From NCBI GenBank assembly GCA_002163155.1, contig MAAO01000006.1, positions 620,001 through 684,000 on the forward strand: 64,000 bases of DNA, written 5' to 3'. This DNA is from Halobacteriovorax marinus. GTDB lineage: Bacteria; Bdellovibrionota; Bacteriovoracia; Bacteriovoracales; Bacteriovoracaceae. The notes under the pieces were generated by a model. That model ran no database searches. It was not told the DNA's origin and was given only the letters and a program-made list of their open reading frames with translations. A program made the position numbers and the translations under genes. This document shows positions 41,976-50,180 of this stretch, piece after piece; position 1 is the stretch's first letter, and each line of letters starts with the position of its first letter.

Positions 41976-42821
41976 AATATACTGAGCGAGGCGAATCATA
42001 TGTCTAACGGCAAAGATAGTTTCTTCCTCGCTCTTCTCATACTGACTACCAATGAGTTCTATGGTTCGATCAGGAATCATAAGCGCATTGCAAGGCCTGT
42101 TCACTCCTTCAATAATTTGCTCTCTGGGGTGACCAAAACTTTCTGCTAGATTTCTTAGAAAATCAATTTCTTCTGATCCGTCCTGTGCTCCAAAGTGAAA
42201 GACTCCATCGCCTTTCTTTAGAAGAACTGCTGCCATCATATCGGTCATGTGGTTTGTGGCCAAGCGATTTTGCAACACTCCTGTATCAACAGTCATGCTT
42301 TCACCACTTAACATCTTTTCTAGAAAGAGTTCGGTTCTAGATTTACTATTAGGTGCCCAACCATGGGTGGCGCCAAAACGAAATATTGAAAAATTTTGCG
42401 CAGACTTAATTAATTCTTTTTCACAAGAGGCCTTGTATTGCCCGTACTCTGAAGAGGCATTGGCAAGTTCATCTTCGTAGTGTTCAGTTTCTACATTGGC
42501 GTCTAGCGCATTGAATGAAGAGAAGAAGTTATAGTGAAAACCTAACTTATTTGAAGAATCTATAAGGTACTTATTTAATGTTATTCCATCAGCAAAGGGA
42601 CCTCTAGTCATATTGATAACAATAGTGGGTGAGAAGCTCGTAATCTTTTTTTCGATAATATCAATTTGTGAACTATCAGCTTCAAAAATATCGATGTCGT
42701 GTTCAGGTCTATGGGACACACAACTTCCTAGAAACTGGCAATCATCAAAGTGCTTTCTAAGAGAAGTTATCAAGTAATGTGCGATCCAACCTGAGCTACC
42801 AAGTATTAGTATTTTATTCAT
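41970..42821 (-). CDS. NAD-dependent epimerase/dTDP-4-dehydrorhamnose reductase-like protein
   Basis: This 283-residue protein has the Rossmann start KILILGSSGWIAHYL and the RmlD/SDR-extended body: VINMTRGPF, FHYNFFSSFNALDA, the YxxxK catalytic pair in YGQYKASCE, and IFRFGATHGWAP. It may reduce a nucleotide sugar or modify a related compound. The ATG at 42821 is preferred because the extra nine residues of the longer frame are hydrophobic and precede the glycine motif by too much. It overlaps the acs 3' end by six bases. A short gap of 80 bases separates it from the TlpA-type gene on the same strand. Confidence 0.8.
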   Translation of the reverse strand: MNKILILGSSGWIAHYLITSLRKHFDDCQFLGSCVSHRPEHDIDIFEADSSQIDIIEKKITSFSPTIVINMTRGPFADGITLNKYLIDSSNKLGFHYNFFSSFNALDANVETEHYEDELANASSEYGQYKASCEKELIKSAQNFSIFRFGATHGWAPNSKSRTELFLEKMLSGESMTVDTGVLQNRLATNHMTDMMAAVLLKKGDGVFHFGAQDGSEEIDFLRNLAESFGHPREQIIEGVNRPCNALMIPDRTIELIGSQYEKSEEETIFAVRHMIRLAQYIL

Positions 42822-42903
42822 GCCATAGAGTATAAGCATAAAAGTCAATTAAGGCGAATATCGCTTACCTTGAAAGGTTCTGCCTACAAGGTAAAAAGTG
42901 CCC

Positions 42904-43338
42904 TTAGGGAAGGGCCAAGGGAGGAATATTTTCTGAATAAATAACTTTTCCTGTTTCATCTAAAACGATAGTTACCGGTAAGAGTTCTACGCCCCAGGAT
43001 TTAGATACTTTTCGTGATTTATCCATGAGTACTGTGTAGTTGAATTTATTTCTTTTGAGAAATCTTCTTATCTTCTTCTTTGAATCCCCGGCACTAATCG
43101 CCAAGAAACGATACTCTGAAGCCTTGGGGTCAAGTTTGAGTCTGTTAAGAATAGGTAACTCTTTTATACAACTAGTACACCATGTGGCCCAAAAGTTTAT
43201 AATTGTCTTCTTTCCTTTAAGACTTGCGAGAGTGACCTCTCTATCTTCAGCGAAAACTTTTAAAGAAAACTCTTTGGGAGAGTAGAACTTATTAGAAAGC
43301 ATTAGAGGAATAAGAAAAACTAAGAGATATTTACCCAT
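42904..43338 (-). CDS. TlpA-like thioredoxin of the ApbE cluster
   Basis: This 144-residue protein has an N-terminal hydrophobic segment (YLLVFLIPLMLSNKF) that anchors or exports it and a thioredoxin fold with IINFWATWCTSCIKELPIL. The CxxC is WCTSC. It should act in the periplasm, perhaps to reduce disulphides or the two cysteines of the DUF4266 lipoprotein of the same operon. It overlaps the ApbE-like gene by eight bases and is the last gene of the four-gene set 42904-45520. A second TlpA-like protein is encoded at 49088. Confidence 0.82.
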   Translation of the reverse strand: MGKYLLVFLIPLMLSNKFYSPKEFSLKVFAEDREVTLASLKGKKTIINFWATWCTSCIKELPILNRLKLDPKASEYRFLAISAGDSKKKIRRFLKRNKFNYTVLMDKSRKVSKSWGVELLPVTIVLDETGKVIYSENIPPLALP

Positions 43339-44188
43339 GTACGCCTCTTTGAACGACTTGTTGGAAAGATCTATATGATCTTCTAGATTGATGACATTTA
43401 CCAGATTGATCTACGATAAAACCAAATTGTTTGGATCGATTTAAAGCACGAAGACCTTCTGGGATAGAGAGAGTACTTATGTAAGTTCCCCATATATCAC
43501 ACTCCATTGTAGTGGCCCCAAGAATTGTTACAGAAAGAGGGAGGTTCAAGTGAGTGGATTGAATATGATCTCTCTTCTTATATTGCCCACTAGTGGCCAC
43601 GGCGGAGTTCTTAATTTCAATTTGTCCTATGGTGTTTTTCAGATTAAAGGGATTTGTTATACCCACGCGCCAAGCTCTAGGAGCATTTGGATGAGAATGA
43701 GATTTTAGATCACCTGAACCGTTGATGAGAAAATTAATAAGTCCATGACTCACTAAAAAATTGTGAACTACATCTACAGCGTATCCCTTTCCCATTCCTC
43801 CCAGCGAGATTTTCATTTCACTGTAGGGGAGATAGACTTCAAGATTGTCTTCATCAACTTCAATTAAACTCGCATCTCTAAAACCTTCAAGTCCAAGAAA
43901 GGCAATATTGAAATTACCATCAGTCTCTCGGTAGTACTTCTTTGCTTTTAAAAGTATATCAATGCACTCTCTAGATACTTTTACTTTGTCAGTACCAGCT
44001 TGGTCATTAATTTTATTAAAAGGACTGTCTTTAAAAACGCTGAAGTAATTTTCTATTTCGATAGCTTTTAGAAAAGCTTCTTCTATTAATTCAAGGCTTC
44101 TTTCTTTTGAGAGATGAGTCTGGGGGTAACACTTGATATCCCACATACAATTCATAATTTTCTTTTGAACTTGTATTAACGAAGTCAT
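43331..44188 (-). CDS. apbE: ApbE-family FAD:protein FMN transferase
   Basis: This 285-residue protein has ApbE features: an early FxVFKDSPFNKIN block, DGNFNIAFLGL, ISLGGMGKGYAVDVV, INGSGDLKSHS, and NSAVATSGQYKKRDHI, ending in the ATTMECDIWGTYIS metal-binding block. The enzyme attaches FMN from FAD to a threonine or serine of exported redox proteins. No signal peptide or lipobox is seen, unlike many ApbE, so it may be cytoplasmic or use an unclear signal. It shares one base with the DUF3570 gene stop (TAATG). Candidate substrate partners in this operon are discussed as a finding. Confidence 0.88.
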   Translation of the reverse strand: MTSLIQVQKKIMNCMWDIKCYPQTHLSKERSLELIEEAFLKAIEIENYFSVFKDSPFNKINDQAGTDKVKVSRECIDILLKAKKYYRETDGNFNIAFLGLEGFRDASLIEVDEDNLEVYLPYSEMKISLGGMGKGYAVDVVHNFLVSHGLINFLINGSGDLKSHSHPNAPRAWRVGITNPFNLKNTIGQIEIKNSAVATSGQYKKRDHIQSTHLNLPLSVTILGATTMECDIWGTYISTLSIPEGLRALNRSKQFGFIVDQSGKCHQSRRSYRSFQQVVQRGVHG

Positions 44189-45342
44189 TAGTACACTGCT
44201 CCTAAACCAAATTGTGATGTGAGGTAGGAGAGTTTATTAGATCTATTATAATAGTAAGCTCCAGCAGTGAGATAAACATTATCAATTGGCATGAACATGG
44301 TTTTCATAGGTCCTAGTTCATAACCGTAGTGAACGCCCACTCGGTGGGAGGAGAAATCTTCTAGGTCACTATCACTGGTGTGATGAGTAGGAATTGTTGT
44401 AAGTGTTCTAGCGAAGTATTCAACGGAGCTCTGATCATGGAACCTGTAGGTCAAATCCAAGAAACCATCCTCTTCAAAGATAGAAAGTCTTAGAGAGCTT
44501 TCAATACTATTGGCCTTTAATTTCCAAGTGTCATGGTAGTAGCGATACTTTAATGAAGCCGCTAATTCATCATTAAAAGCGTGTACCCATTGTCCGTAGT
44601 AGGCGAAACGCTTTCTAGTCTTTGGTAAACTTTCTGCAACTCTAACACCATTAATGAGGGTGGAGTTTCTAATGCTCTCAAGAGTTCCTTCTTGAAAAAT
44701 CACTGTAGCACCAGCGGAGACGATATCGTTTCTTGTCAGGAGCTGAGAAGCATTTGTGTCAAAAGAGTAAACTCTCTTGTCTTTAAAATCTGTCGTGAGC
44801 TCACTAACATAATCGAACTTTTTTACAGAATCTATGAAGGCCTGCCCGCTCATGGTGAGGGTGAAGTTATCTTCTGCAAATGATCCTGTCCAAGTTAAGC
44901 CCGCATTAAAGCTCTTATAATCGTACTCAGAACTAAAAGCTATTCTTGGTGTGTAAATAGAATTACCCACCTGTTTTGAGTAAGCTAGGCTGGCGGAAGT
45001 TCTAGTTTGACTTCCAATCCCTTCGCCAGATTGTCCTGTATTTCCATCGAGAACTGTATCAGACTCTGCGGTCCAAATATCAATTGCTGCATTGAGAGTG
45101 AGGTTTGTAGTTTCATCAATCTGATGACTTAGAAAAAGCATAGGTTCAAACACCAAAGCGTCTTCATTACCGAGACCGTCAAAAACTTGTGCTCCATTTT
45201 TGGAAGTTTGCGAGTAGAGATTAAAGAGAAGTTTTGCCGTCCAAGTTTTTGGTGCGAGCATTTCTGCCATGGTATTGGATAAGAGAATGAAAGTTGTTCC
45301 TAGGATAAAGAAAATTTTCTTAGTTACAACCACAACCACCAC
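44188..45342 (-). CDS. DUF3570-like outer-membrane protein
   Basis: This protein of about 380 residues has a signal peptide after the first few residues (FFILGTTFILLSNTMA) and a mature part made of alternating hydrophobic strands (NTLTLNAAIDIW, ASLAYSKQVGNSIYTPRIAFSSEYDY, SAGATVIFQ, HRVGVHYGYEL), consistent with an outer-membrane beta-barrel. It matches the DUF3570 type found with DUF4266 and ApbE genes. The start is one of several GTG codons at 45342-45333; AGGTGG favours the later one, so the N-terminus is uncertain. It overlaps the DUF4266 gene by up to 23 bases. Confidence 0.8.
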   Translation of the reverse strand: MVVVVVTKKIFFILGTTFILLSNTMAEMLAPKTWTAKLLFNLYSQTSKNGAQVFDGLGNEDALVFEPMLFLSHQIDETTNLTLNAAIDIWTAESDTVLDGNTGQSGEGIGSQTRTSASLAYSKQVGNSIYTPRIAFSSEYDYKSFNAGLTWTGSFAEDNFTLTMSGQAFIDSVKKFDYVSELTTDFKDKRVYSFDTNASQLLTRNDIVSAGATVIFQEGTLESIRNSTLINGVRVAESLPKTRKRFAYYGQWVHAFNDELAASLKYRYYHDTWKLKANSIESSLRLSIFEEDGFLDLTYRFHDQSSVEYFARTLTTIPTHHTSDSDLEDFSSHRVGVHYGYELGPMKTMFMPIDNVYLTAGAYYYNRSNKLSYLTSQFGLGAVY

Positions 45343-45520
45343 CTACAGAAGAACTTCCTCCTGCTGCACCTTCTCTATAACTATTAATTTCTTCAAGAAA
45401 AGCTTGTTCTTCCGGTTTGGGATCAAGCTGCATTATTTTAGATGACAATCTTCCTCGGTCAATCTGTTTCACATTGGCGCAGGAGGAGAAGATCAATAAT
45501 AGAAAAATCCATTTTAGCAT
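45320..45520 (-). CDS. DUF4266-like lipoprotein with GGGCGCN end
   Basis: This 66-residue lipoprotein has a lipobox IFSSC (Cys14) after a short hydrophobic stretch. The mature part is short and acidic, with REGAAGGSSSVGG and the ending GGGCGCN, characteristic of DUF4266. The two C-terminal cysteines could bind metal, form a disulphide or be modified. The ATG at 45520 is chosen over 45577, which would put 19 charged residues before the lipobox. The first gene of the DUF4266-DUF3570-ApbE-TlpA set, it is divergent from the metallopeptidase gene at 45585. Confidence 0.8.
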   Translation of the reverse strand: MLKWIFLLLIFSSCANVKQIDRGRLSSKIMQLDPKPEEQAFLEEINSYREGAAGGSSSVGGGCGCN

Positions 45521-45584
45521 TAGAGACTCTTTTGTTTTTACGGAAAACTTGTTGAACCGTTTCAAATAATTATACAATTTCTCT

Positions 45585-46238
45585 ATGAAAATTCTATTAC
45601 TATTTCTTCTTTCAATTCAAGTTAATGCATCATTCAATAAGTCCTCTAGTCTCACTACTAATCAGCCAGTGATCCCTAAGCGAGAATTTTTTAAAATACT
45701 CACTCATTTAGAAAATGAATTTCAGTACTTAGCAAAAGAGCAGGGTGAAGTATTAAATATCTTAGGTGGTTGGTCGGATAGATCTGCTGATATGGCCTTC
45801 GCCAGAAGATGGGACACAGCTCAAGTACTCATCTTTAGAGGCATGGCCCACAGAAGAGAACTTGATAGGGATGCTTTGATATTAATTATCTGCCATGAAA
45901 TTGGTCACCTCTATGGAGGGACTCCTTATTCTAACCTTGCCAATAAATTATCCTTAGAAGGACAGGCCGACTACTTTGCAACGCAGACTTGTCTGCCTCA
46001 CGCTCTGTTGAGTTATAAAAATGAAAATCTTGAAAAGAGAATTGATCAGGCCATGTTAAATGTTGGAAAATTTCTCGCTAATAATAGAAGGATAAATCAT
46101 CCAAGTTTTGACACTCCAGACACTACGCAAGTAGAGCAGATGTTAAGAACTCACCCTGAACCTCAGTGTCGTTTGGATACTTATGTTGCAGGATTATATT
46201 CTCTTGGAAGACCAGCTTGTTGGTTTAGGGAAAATTAA
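45585..46238 (+). CDS. Secreted HExxH zinc metallopeptidase-like protein
   Basis: This 217-residue protein has a short signal peptide (MKILLLFLLSIQVNA) and the motif LIICHEIGHLYGG (His, Glu, His for zinc) followed 18 residues later by SLEGQADYFATQTC, whose Glu would be the third zinc ligand, as in gluzincins such as M48. Six cysteines may form disulphides (for instance EGQADYFATQTCLP, EPQCRLDTY, GRPACWF). It probably acts in the periplasm or outside the cell. A strong hairpin follows the stop. The substrate is unknown; similar small HExxH proteins are common in predatory bacteria. Confidence 0.78.
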   Translation: MKILLLFLLSIQVNASFNKSSSLTTNQPVIPKREFFKILTHLENEFQYLAKEQGEVLNILGGWSDRSADMAFARRWDTAQVLIFRGMAHRRELDRDALILIICHEIGHLYGGTPYSNLANKLSLEGQADYFATQTCLPHALLSYKNENLEKRIDQAMLNVGKFLANNRRINHPSFDTPDTTQVEQMLRTHPEPQCRLDTYVAGLYSLGRPACWFREN

Positions 46239-46240
46239 AT

Positions 46241-46264
46241 AGTGAGCTCAGATTCGAGCTCACT
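46241..46264. terminator. Bidirectional terminator hairpin
   Basis: AGTGAGCTC and GAGCTCACT (46241-46249 and 46256-46264) pair perfectly over nine bases with a six-base loop. Both sides are AT-rich (TTAAATATTTT to the right), so it can end the metallopeptidase gene on the plus strand and the secreted protein gene on the minus strand. Confidence 0.75.
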
Positions 46265-46272
46265 TAAATATT

Positions 46273-47172
46273 TTAAAGTAACTTCTTTGTACTTTCTAAT
46301 CTTGTTTTAATTCCTTTTAAATAATCACTTATATACTGACCAGAAGCAGTTGTGTAACTATAAGAATCCATGATCTCCGCTTGAATATCATTTCTAATAC
46401 TTTCAATTGCTCTTCTAGCATCAGGGCCTGAAATATTTGAAGAAGTGTAAATAAGTTCATTACTCACTTCTGTAATCACTGTAATGTAGCTGCTGATTCC
46501 GTACTTAGTACTTGAAATTAAATTTGGAATATAACTATCTGCTACGGCAATTGCAGCATCAATTTCTTTTTCTGCTTTTGTACTTGAAGCTGTAGAGTTA
46601 GTTGAACCCGCAACTTCATCACTTCCACTCATTTTAAAAGTAAGCGTTTGATGACACTCAACCATTCCATCATATTCTTTAATACAATCAAAATCACTTA
46701 AAGCTAATTCTACTGAAAAAGCTTCGTTATCACTGGCCACACCAAATTGACCAAAAATACCTCCACCGAATTGTTCTAATTGCTTATTGTATAAACTCTG
46801 GTAAATATCTTTATCAATAACTAGGTCTTTAATCTTTCCAGTAAATGACTTCTTAATTTTAGCAGTCACTACTTCATCAATACCATCCGCCTCGTCAATT
46901 AAGCGCACAGAATGTTTATCAACTATGATAATTTTCATATCTGTATTTCGATCATATTGAGCAGGTTGGGATTCATTAATAGTCACTGTTTTTCCATCTT
47001 GTTTGACAACTCCAGTGACTTCCAATTCCATGCTTGCGTGAATTTTCTTAAGTGTATTTGATGAGACTTTTTCAAATAGAACTTTTTGAAAAGCTTTAAC
47101 TTCAATATCAACAGTTACGGCAAATGAATTTGCACAGGCGAGTAGCGCCAATGCTGCGACGGTTTTCTTCAT
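46273..47172 (-). CDS. Secreted protein of unknown function
   Basis: This 299-residue protein has a signal peptide (MKKTVAALALLACANSFA). The mature part is Thr/Ser/Glu-rich with alternating beta strands (MELEVTGVVKQDGKTVTINES, DMKIIIVDKHSVRLIDEADG) and a low-complexity SGSDEVAGSTNSTASSTKAEKE patch in the middle, followed by helices. Two cysteines (FDCIKEY and VECHQTL) could form one disulphide. No family is recognised. It stands alone: it starts 144 bases from the FMN reductase gene end and ends at the bidirectional terminator. Confidence 0.72.
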   Translation of the reverse strand: MKKTVAALALLACANSFAVTVDIEVKAFQKVLFEKVSSNTLKKIHASMELEVTGVVKQDGKTVTINESQPAQYDRNTDMKIIIVDKHSVRLIDEADGIDEVVTAKIKKSFTGKIKDLVIDKDIYQSLYNKQLEQFGGGIFGQFGVASDNEAFSVELALSDFDCIKEYDGMVECHQTLTFKMSGSDEVAGSTNSTASSTKAEKEIDAAIAVADSYIPNLISSTKYGISSYITVITEVSNELIYTSSNISGPDARRAIESIRNDIQAEIMDSYSYTTASGQYISDYLKGIKTRLESTKKLL

Positions 47173-47265
47173 GGTAATCTCCTATAAATATTTTTTACAG
47201 ATTAACACTTCAAGAAATTTTAGTTGTGAGCTTTGAAATAATTTCTAGGGGCGAACAATACTTAG

Positions 47266-47294
47266 ACACTGATTTAAGCTAGTTAAATCAGTGT
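47266..47294. terminator. Strong hairpin between two minus-strand genes
   Basis: ACACTGATTTAA and TTAAATCAGTGT (47266-47277 and 47283-47294) pair perfectly over 12 bases around a five-base loop. It lies 22 bases beyond the FMN reductase gene stop. There is no long T-run, so it may be a weak terminator or a 3' stabilising hairpin. Confidence 0.5.
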
Positions 47295-47315
47295 GTTATA
47301 AGTATGTTCTAAGAT

Positions 47316-47828
47316 TTAAAGAGAAGCCATTTTTACGAGCATAGAGAGAACACTCTTTGCCGAATCTGCATTCAATTCCTTAGAGTAATTAGTGAGCAGT
47401 TTTCTTCCAATGATATTACAACCGATGAAAGAGAATTGTGCCTCCATAGCGCTTAAAACATATTGTCCACCGCCACCACTGTGAGTTCCAAGAGCAATAG
47501 GTTTAGCATTAAAGGCATCTCGCCAATTTTCATTTCCAGAGCGACTTATCCAAGCGATGGCATTATTAAGTGCCGGTGGCACGGAACCATTATACTCGGG
47601 AGCTAAGAAGATAAAACCTTGGTTAGCAATGAATTTATCTGAAATCGTAACGGCATCTTTTGGTGTTCCATTTTTTTCTTCTTTTGAAGAATAGAGAGGT
47701 AGATCAAAATCAGAGAGTTTGATCACTTCAAAGTTGGCTTCAAATTCCTTAGAGATTTCTAATATAGATTCAGCTAGCTTAAAGTTATTTCCGTCACTTG
47801 CAGCAACAATTAATATATTTGGTTTCAT
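47316..47828 (-). CDS. NAD(P)H-dependent FMN reductase family protein
   Basis: This 170-residue flavodoxin-like protein has ILIVAASDGNNFKLAESIL, the family phosphate-binding start, FIFLAPEYNGSVPPALNNAIAWISR, the hallmark of NADPH-dependent FMN reductases such as ArsH and ChrR, and IALGTHSGGGGQYVLSAM. It reduces flavins or quinones, probably with NADPH, and may limit oxidative stress. The ATG at 47828 has GGAGG seven bases upstream, so it is preferred over the ATG four codons earlier at 47840. It is a single-gene unit as far as spacing shows. Confidence 0.88.
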   Translation of the reverse strand: MKPNILIVAASDGNNFKLAESILEISKEFEANFEVIKLSDFDLPLYSSKEEKNGTPKDAVTISDKFIANQGFIFLAPEYNGSVPPALNNAIAWISRSGNENWRDAFNAKPIALGTHSGGGGQYVLSAMEAQFSFIGCNIIGRKLLTNYSKELNADSAKSVLSMLVKMASL

Positions 47829-47925
47829 ATTTTCCTCCAATTTGGATTTTACTTAAGTATCTTCTTTTAATATCGTTTTAATTAACAAAAAACAATTTAT
47901 AAATGACGCATTTGTTAGACAAGAG

Positions 47926-48561
47926 TTACTCTGCCACAAGATTTAGAAATGTTGCGGGAATAGCGCAGTCAAAATTAAAGTCTTCGCCTTCTATAGATAT
48001 TTTTAAGTTAGAGGCATGTAGCGCCATTCGCTTAAAGTCATAGCTACTAGCAATTTTATCATTATACTTCTTCTCTCCATAGCGAGAGTCTCCAATAACG
48101 GCATGTTTATTTAGAACTGCGTGTCTTCTTATTTGATGCGTTCGTCCGGTTTCAATTCTTAATTCTAAAAGAGAAAAGTAGTTATTCTTTTTCAAGCAAC
48201 TCCAATGGGTGATGGCTTTTTTCAAAAGAGACTTAATTCCTGCAGGGTTCTTTCTTCCTTGCGCTTTTTCTGAAAGGGAATTTCTCCATTGACCTTGCTC
48301 TTCATTCATCTGTGCTCTGCAGACTGCTGTATAAGTTTTCTGAGCATCCTGCAGTGCCGTTTGCAAAGTAGAAGTGAAAGAGTTCTTCTTAGATAGGAGG
48401 AGCAGACCACTAGTCTCTTTATCAATGCGATGGGCAGCCGAAATATCAATTCCACTCTTTTTGAAGTGATCAATGACACTGCCTTCTTCATTATGAACAC
48501 TCACACCAGGAGGCTTATTAATGATCATCCAATTTTCTCTTTCTTCTATGATTTCAAACAT
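47926..48561 (-). CDS. RluA-family pseudouridine synthase
   Basis: This 211-residue enzyme has the RluA catalytic block AAHRIDKETSGLLLL, where the Asp is the nucleophile, plus ILMIINKPPGVSVHNE-like opening NWMIINKPPGVSVHNEEG and LRIETGRTHQIRRH. It isomerises uridine to pseudouridine in rRNA or tRNA. It lacks the N-terminal S4 domain of RluC and RluD and is about the size of RluA and TruC, so a tRNA or 23S rRNA position is likely, but the exact site cannot be told. It is divergent from the cupin gene at 48622. Confidence 0.88.
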   Translation of the reverse strand: MFEIIEERENWMIINKPPGVSVHNEEGSVIDHFKKSGIDISAAHRIDKETSGLLLLSKKNSFTSTLQTALQDAQKTYTAVCRAQMNEEQGQWRNSLSEKAQGRKNPAGIKSLLKKAITHWSCLKKNNYFSLLELRIETGRTHQIRRHAVLNKHAVIGDSRYGEKKYNDKIASSYDFKRMALHASNLKISIEGEDFNFDCAIPATFLNLVAE

Positions 48562-48621
48562 AGTTTAATATGGCATGAATTTAAGGTTGATACAACTGAC
48601 ATGCTCGGGCTAAGATGAGTT

Positions 48622-49095
48622 ATGAGTAAGAAAATTATTGAAAAATTTAAAATGCTCTCTCACCCTGAGGGAGGATACTACGCTGAGACTTATAGAAGCG
48701 TTGATGTGACAACAACTGAGTTTGGAGAACGTTCTCTTTGCACGGGAATCTACTTTCTCTTAGAGGCCTTAGACGTTTCACATTTACATAGAATTAAGTC
48801 TGATGAAATGTGGCACTTCTATGATGGAGATCCTCTAGTCATTGTTGAAATTGATGAAGCGGGAAAACTTATTTCGACAATTCTTGGCAGGAACTTAGAG
48901 AATGGGGAAGTTCCACAATATGTGGTTAAGGCCAATCGTTGGTTTGGATCTTATCCCGCCAAAAATTCTAAATTTTCCTTTGTTGGATGCACCGTCTCTT
49001 TTGGATTTGATTTCGCAGACTTCGAAATGGCCAAGCGGGATGAGCTTATCGCAGAATTTCCAGCTCATAGAGAAATTATAACTAAACTCACTTAG
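48622..49095 (+). CDS. DUF985-like cupin
   Basis: This 157-residue protein fits the DUF985 cupin: LSHPEGGYYAETYRS, SLCTGIYFLLEALDVSHLHRIKSDEMWHFYDGDPL, and the C-terminal FGSYPAKNSKFSFVGCTVSFGFDF. The two cupin motifs carry the metal-binding His and Glu in HLHRIKSDEMWHF. Function is not established; the family resembles sugar-binding and epimerase cupins. It ends eight bases inside the convergent thioredoxin-like gene. Confidence 0.85.
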   Translation: MSKKIIEKFKMLSHPEGGYYAETYRSVDVTTTEFGERSLCTGIYFLLEALDVSHLHRIKSDEMWHFYDGDPLVIVEIDEAGKLISTILGRNLENGEVPQYVVKANRWFGSYPAKNSKFSFVGCTVSFGFDFADFEMAKRDELIAEFPAHREIITKLT

Positions 49096-49639
49096 CTCTT
49101 CTCTTGTAAAAATTAATAAGCTCAGTGGCCTGCTTAAACTTAATATGAAAGTTGGTATAAATAATTTTTCCTTTTGGAGAAATGATCACAACCCAGGGAG
49201 TTCCCCTTGTGTGATACTTCTTCATAAGGAGTGAACCTCGAGTGTTGCCTGACCCTCCATCGTCGTGGGCCATGGGAATTTCTAAATCAAACTGTCTTCT
49301 AATTTTTCTAAGTTTACTTTCATTATTAATACTAAAACCTTCAAAGACTGTTTGTACTGCAAGGAGCTTGACCTTATTATCTAATTTATATTGTTCTGAA
49401 AGTTTCTTAATCATAGGCAGTCCTTCAGTTAAACAACCGGGACACCAAGATTGAAAGAAGTGGAGGTAAATAACTTTTCCTTTAAAATCTTTTAGGTAAA
49501 TGGGAGACATGATTTGATGAGAGCTGTCATACCATTTGAAGGTCTCAAACTCAGGCGCAACTTTACCCAGCATCTGTTGTGCGTGGCCCAAATTCATGAG
49601 CAAAAATAATATTACTATTAACATTTTCTTGACTTTCAC
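49088..49639 (-). CDS. TlpA-like redoxin
   Basis: This 183-residue periplasmic thioredoxin-fold protein has a signal peptide or anchor (MLIVILFLLMNLGHA) and IYLHFFQSWCPGCLTEGLPMI with the redox pair WCPGC. A cis-Pro-like TRGTPWVVII is present. It belongs to the AhpC-TSA/redoxin group that passes electrons to periplasmic proteins. The GTG at 49639 is supported by AGAGGATC about six bases upstream; an ATG five codons later is possible. Its 3' end overlaps the cupin gene by eight bases. Confidence 0.85.
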   Translation of the reverse strand: MKVKKMLIVILFLLMNLGHAQQMLGKVAPEFETFKWYDSSHQIMSPIYLKDFKGKVIYLHFFQSWCPGCLTEGLPMIKKLSEQYKLDNKVKLLAVQTVFEGFSINNESKLRKIRRQFDLEIPMAHDDGGSGNTRGSLLMKKYHTRGTPWVVIISPKGKIIYTNFHIKFKQATELINFYKRRAK

Positions 49640-49689
49640 TGTGATCCTCTAGAATCTATTATAGCATCAAAAAAATCCAACTTAAGAGA

Positions 49690-50124
49690 ATGAATTCATT
49701 GAAAAATGTCCCTACTCAAAAAATTTATTTATCAGATACTTTTAAGAGGCTTAAGCGCTCTAGTGTTTGCTCTAAGTTTGTTTTAAAAGATCATGAATGG
49801 GATTACTTGGCGAATCGTGGGCTTGATGCAATTCTACTAGAGGGGAGAACTCTTCTCATAAAGAGATTTTCGCAAGTTGATAAGTCTCACTCTTGTAAGA
49901 ATGAACCTCTCCGTCATCATCCAATTTTTGTCGCTCTCCACGGTACTGGAGCTTGTTGTCGCAGGAGCCTTTCTAAGTGGCACGGTATTCCAAAAGATAT
50001 TGAACTCAAAGAAAAAGATATTTTCTTTATTCTGCTTATTTTAAAGGAATGGTTTATCCGTCAAGAGCGTCCATTGCATTTTCTAGAAACAGAAAAAGAA
50101 CAACTCTCTCTATTTTGCAGTTAA
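49690..50124 (+). CDS. DUF4186-like protein
   Basis: This 144-residue protein matches DUF4186: RSSVCSKFVLKDHEWDYLANRGLDAI, LRHHPIFVALHGTGACCRRSLSKWHGIPK, and EKDIFFILLILKEWFIRQ. The HPxFVAxHxTGxCCRxCLxKWHGIP block with conserved His and Cys suggests a metal site, but no activity is known. It is followed 57 bases later by the cation efflux gene on the same strand and may share its transcript. It is divergent from the TlpA-like gene with 50 bases between. Confidence 0.85.
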   Translation: MNSLKNVPTQKIYLSDTFKRLKRSSVCSKFVLKDHEWDYLANRGLDAILLEGRTLLIKRFSQVDKSHSCKNEPLRHHPIFVALHGTGACCRRSLSKWHGIPKDIELKEKDIFFILLILKEWFIRQERPLHFLETEKEQLSLFCS

Positions 50125-50180
50125 CAGGCAAAAGTAGCTTTTCTTTAGATTTTTTGTAGAGACTGATTTACACTTATCCC

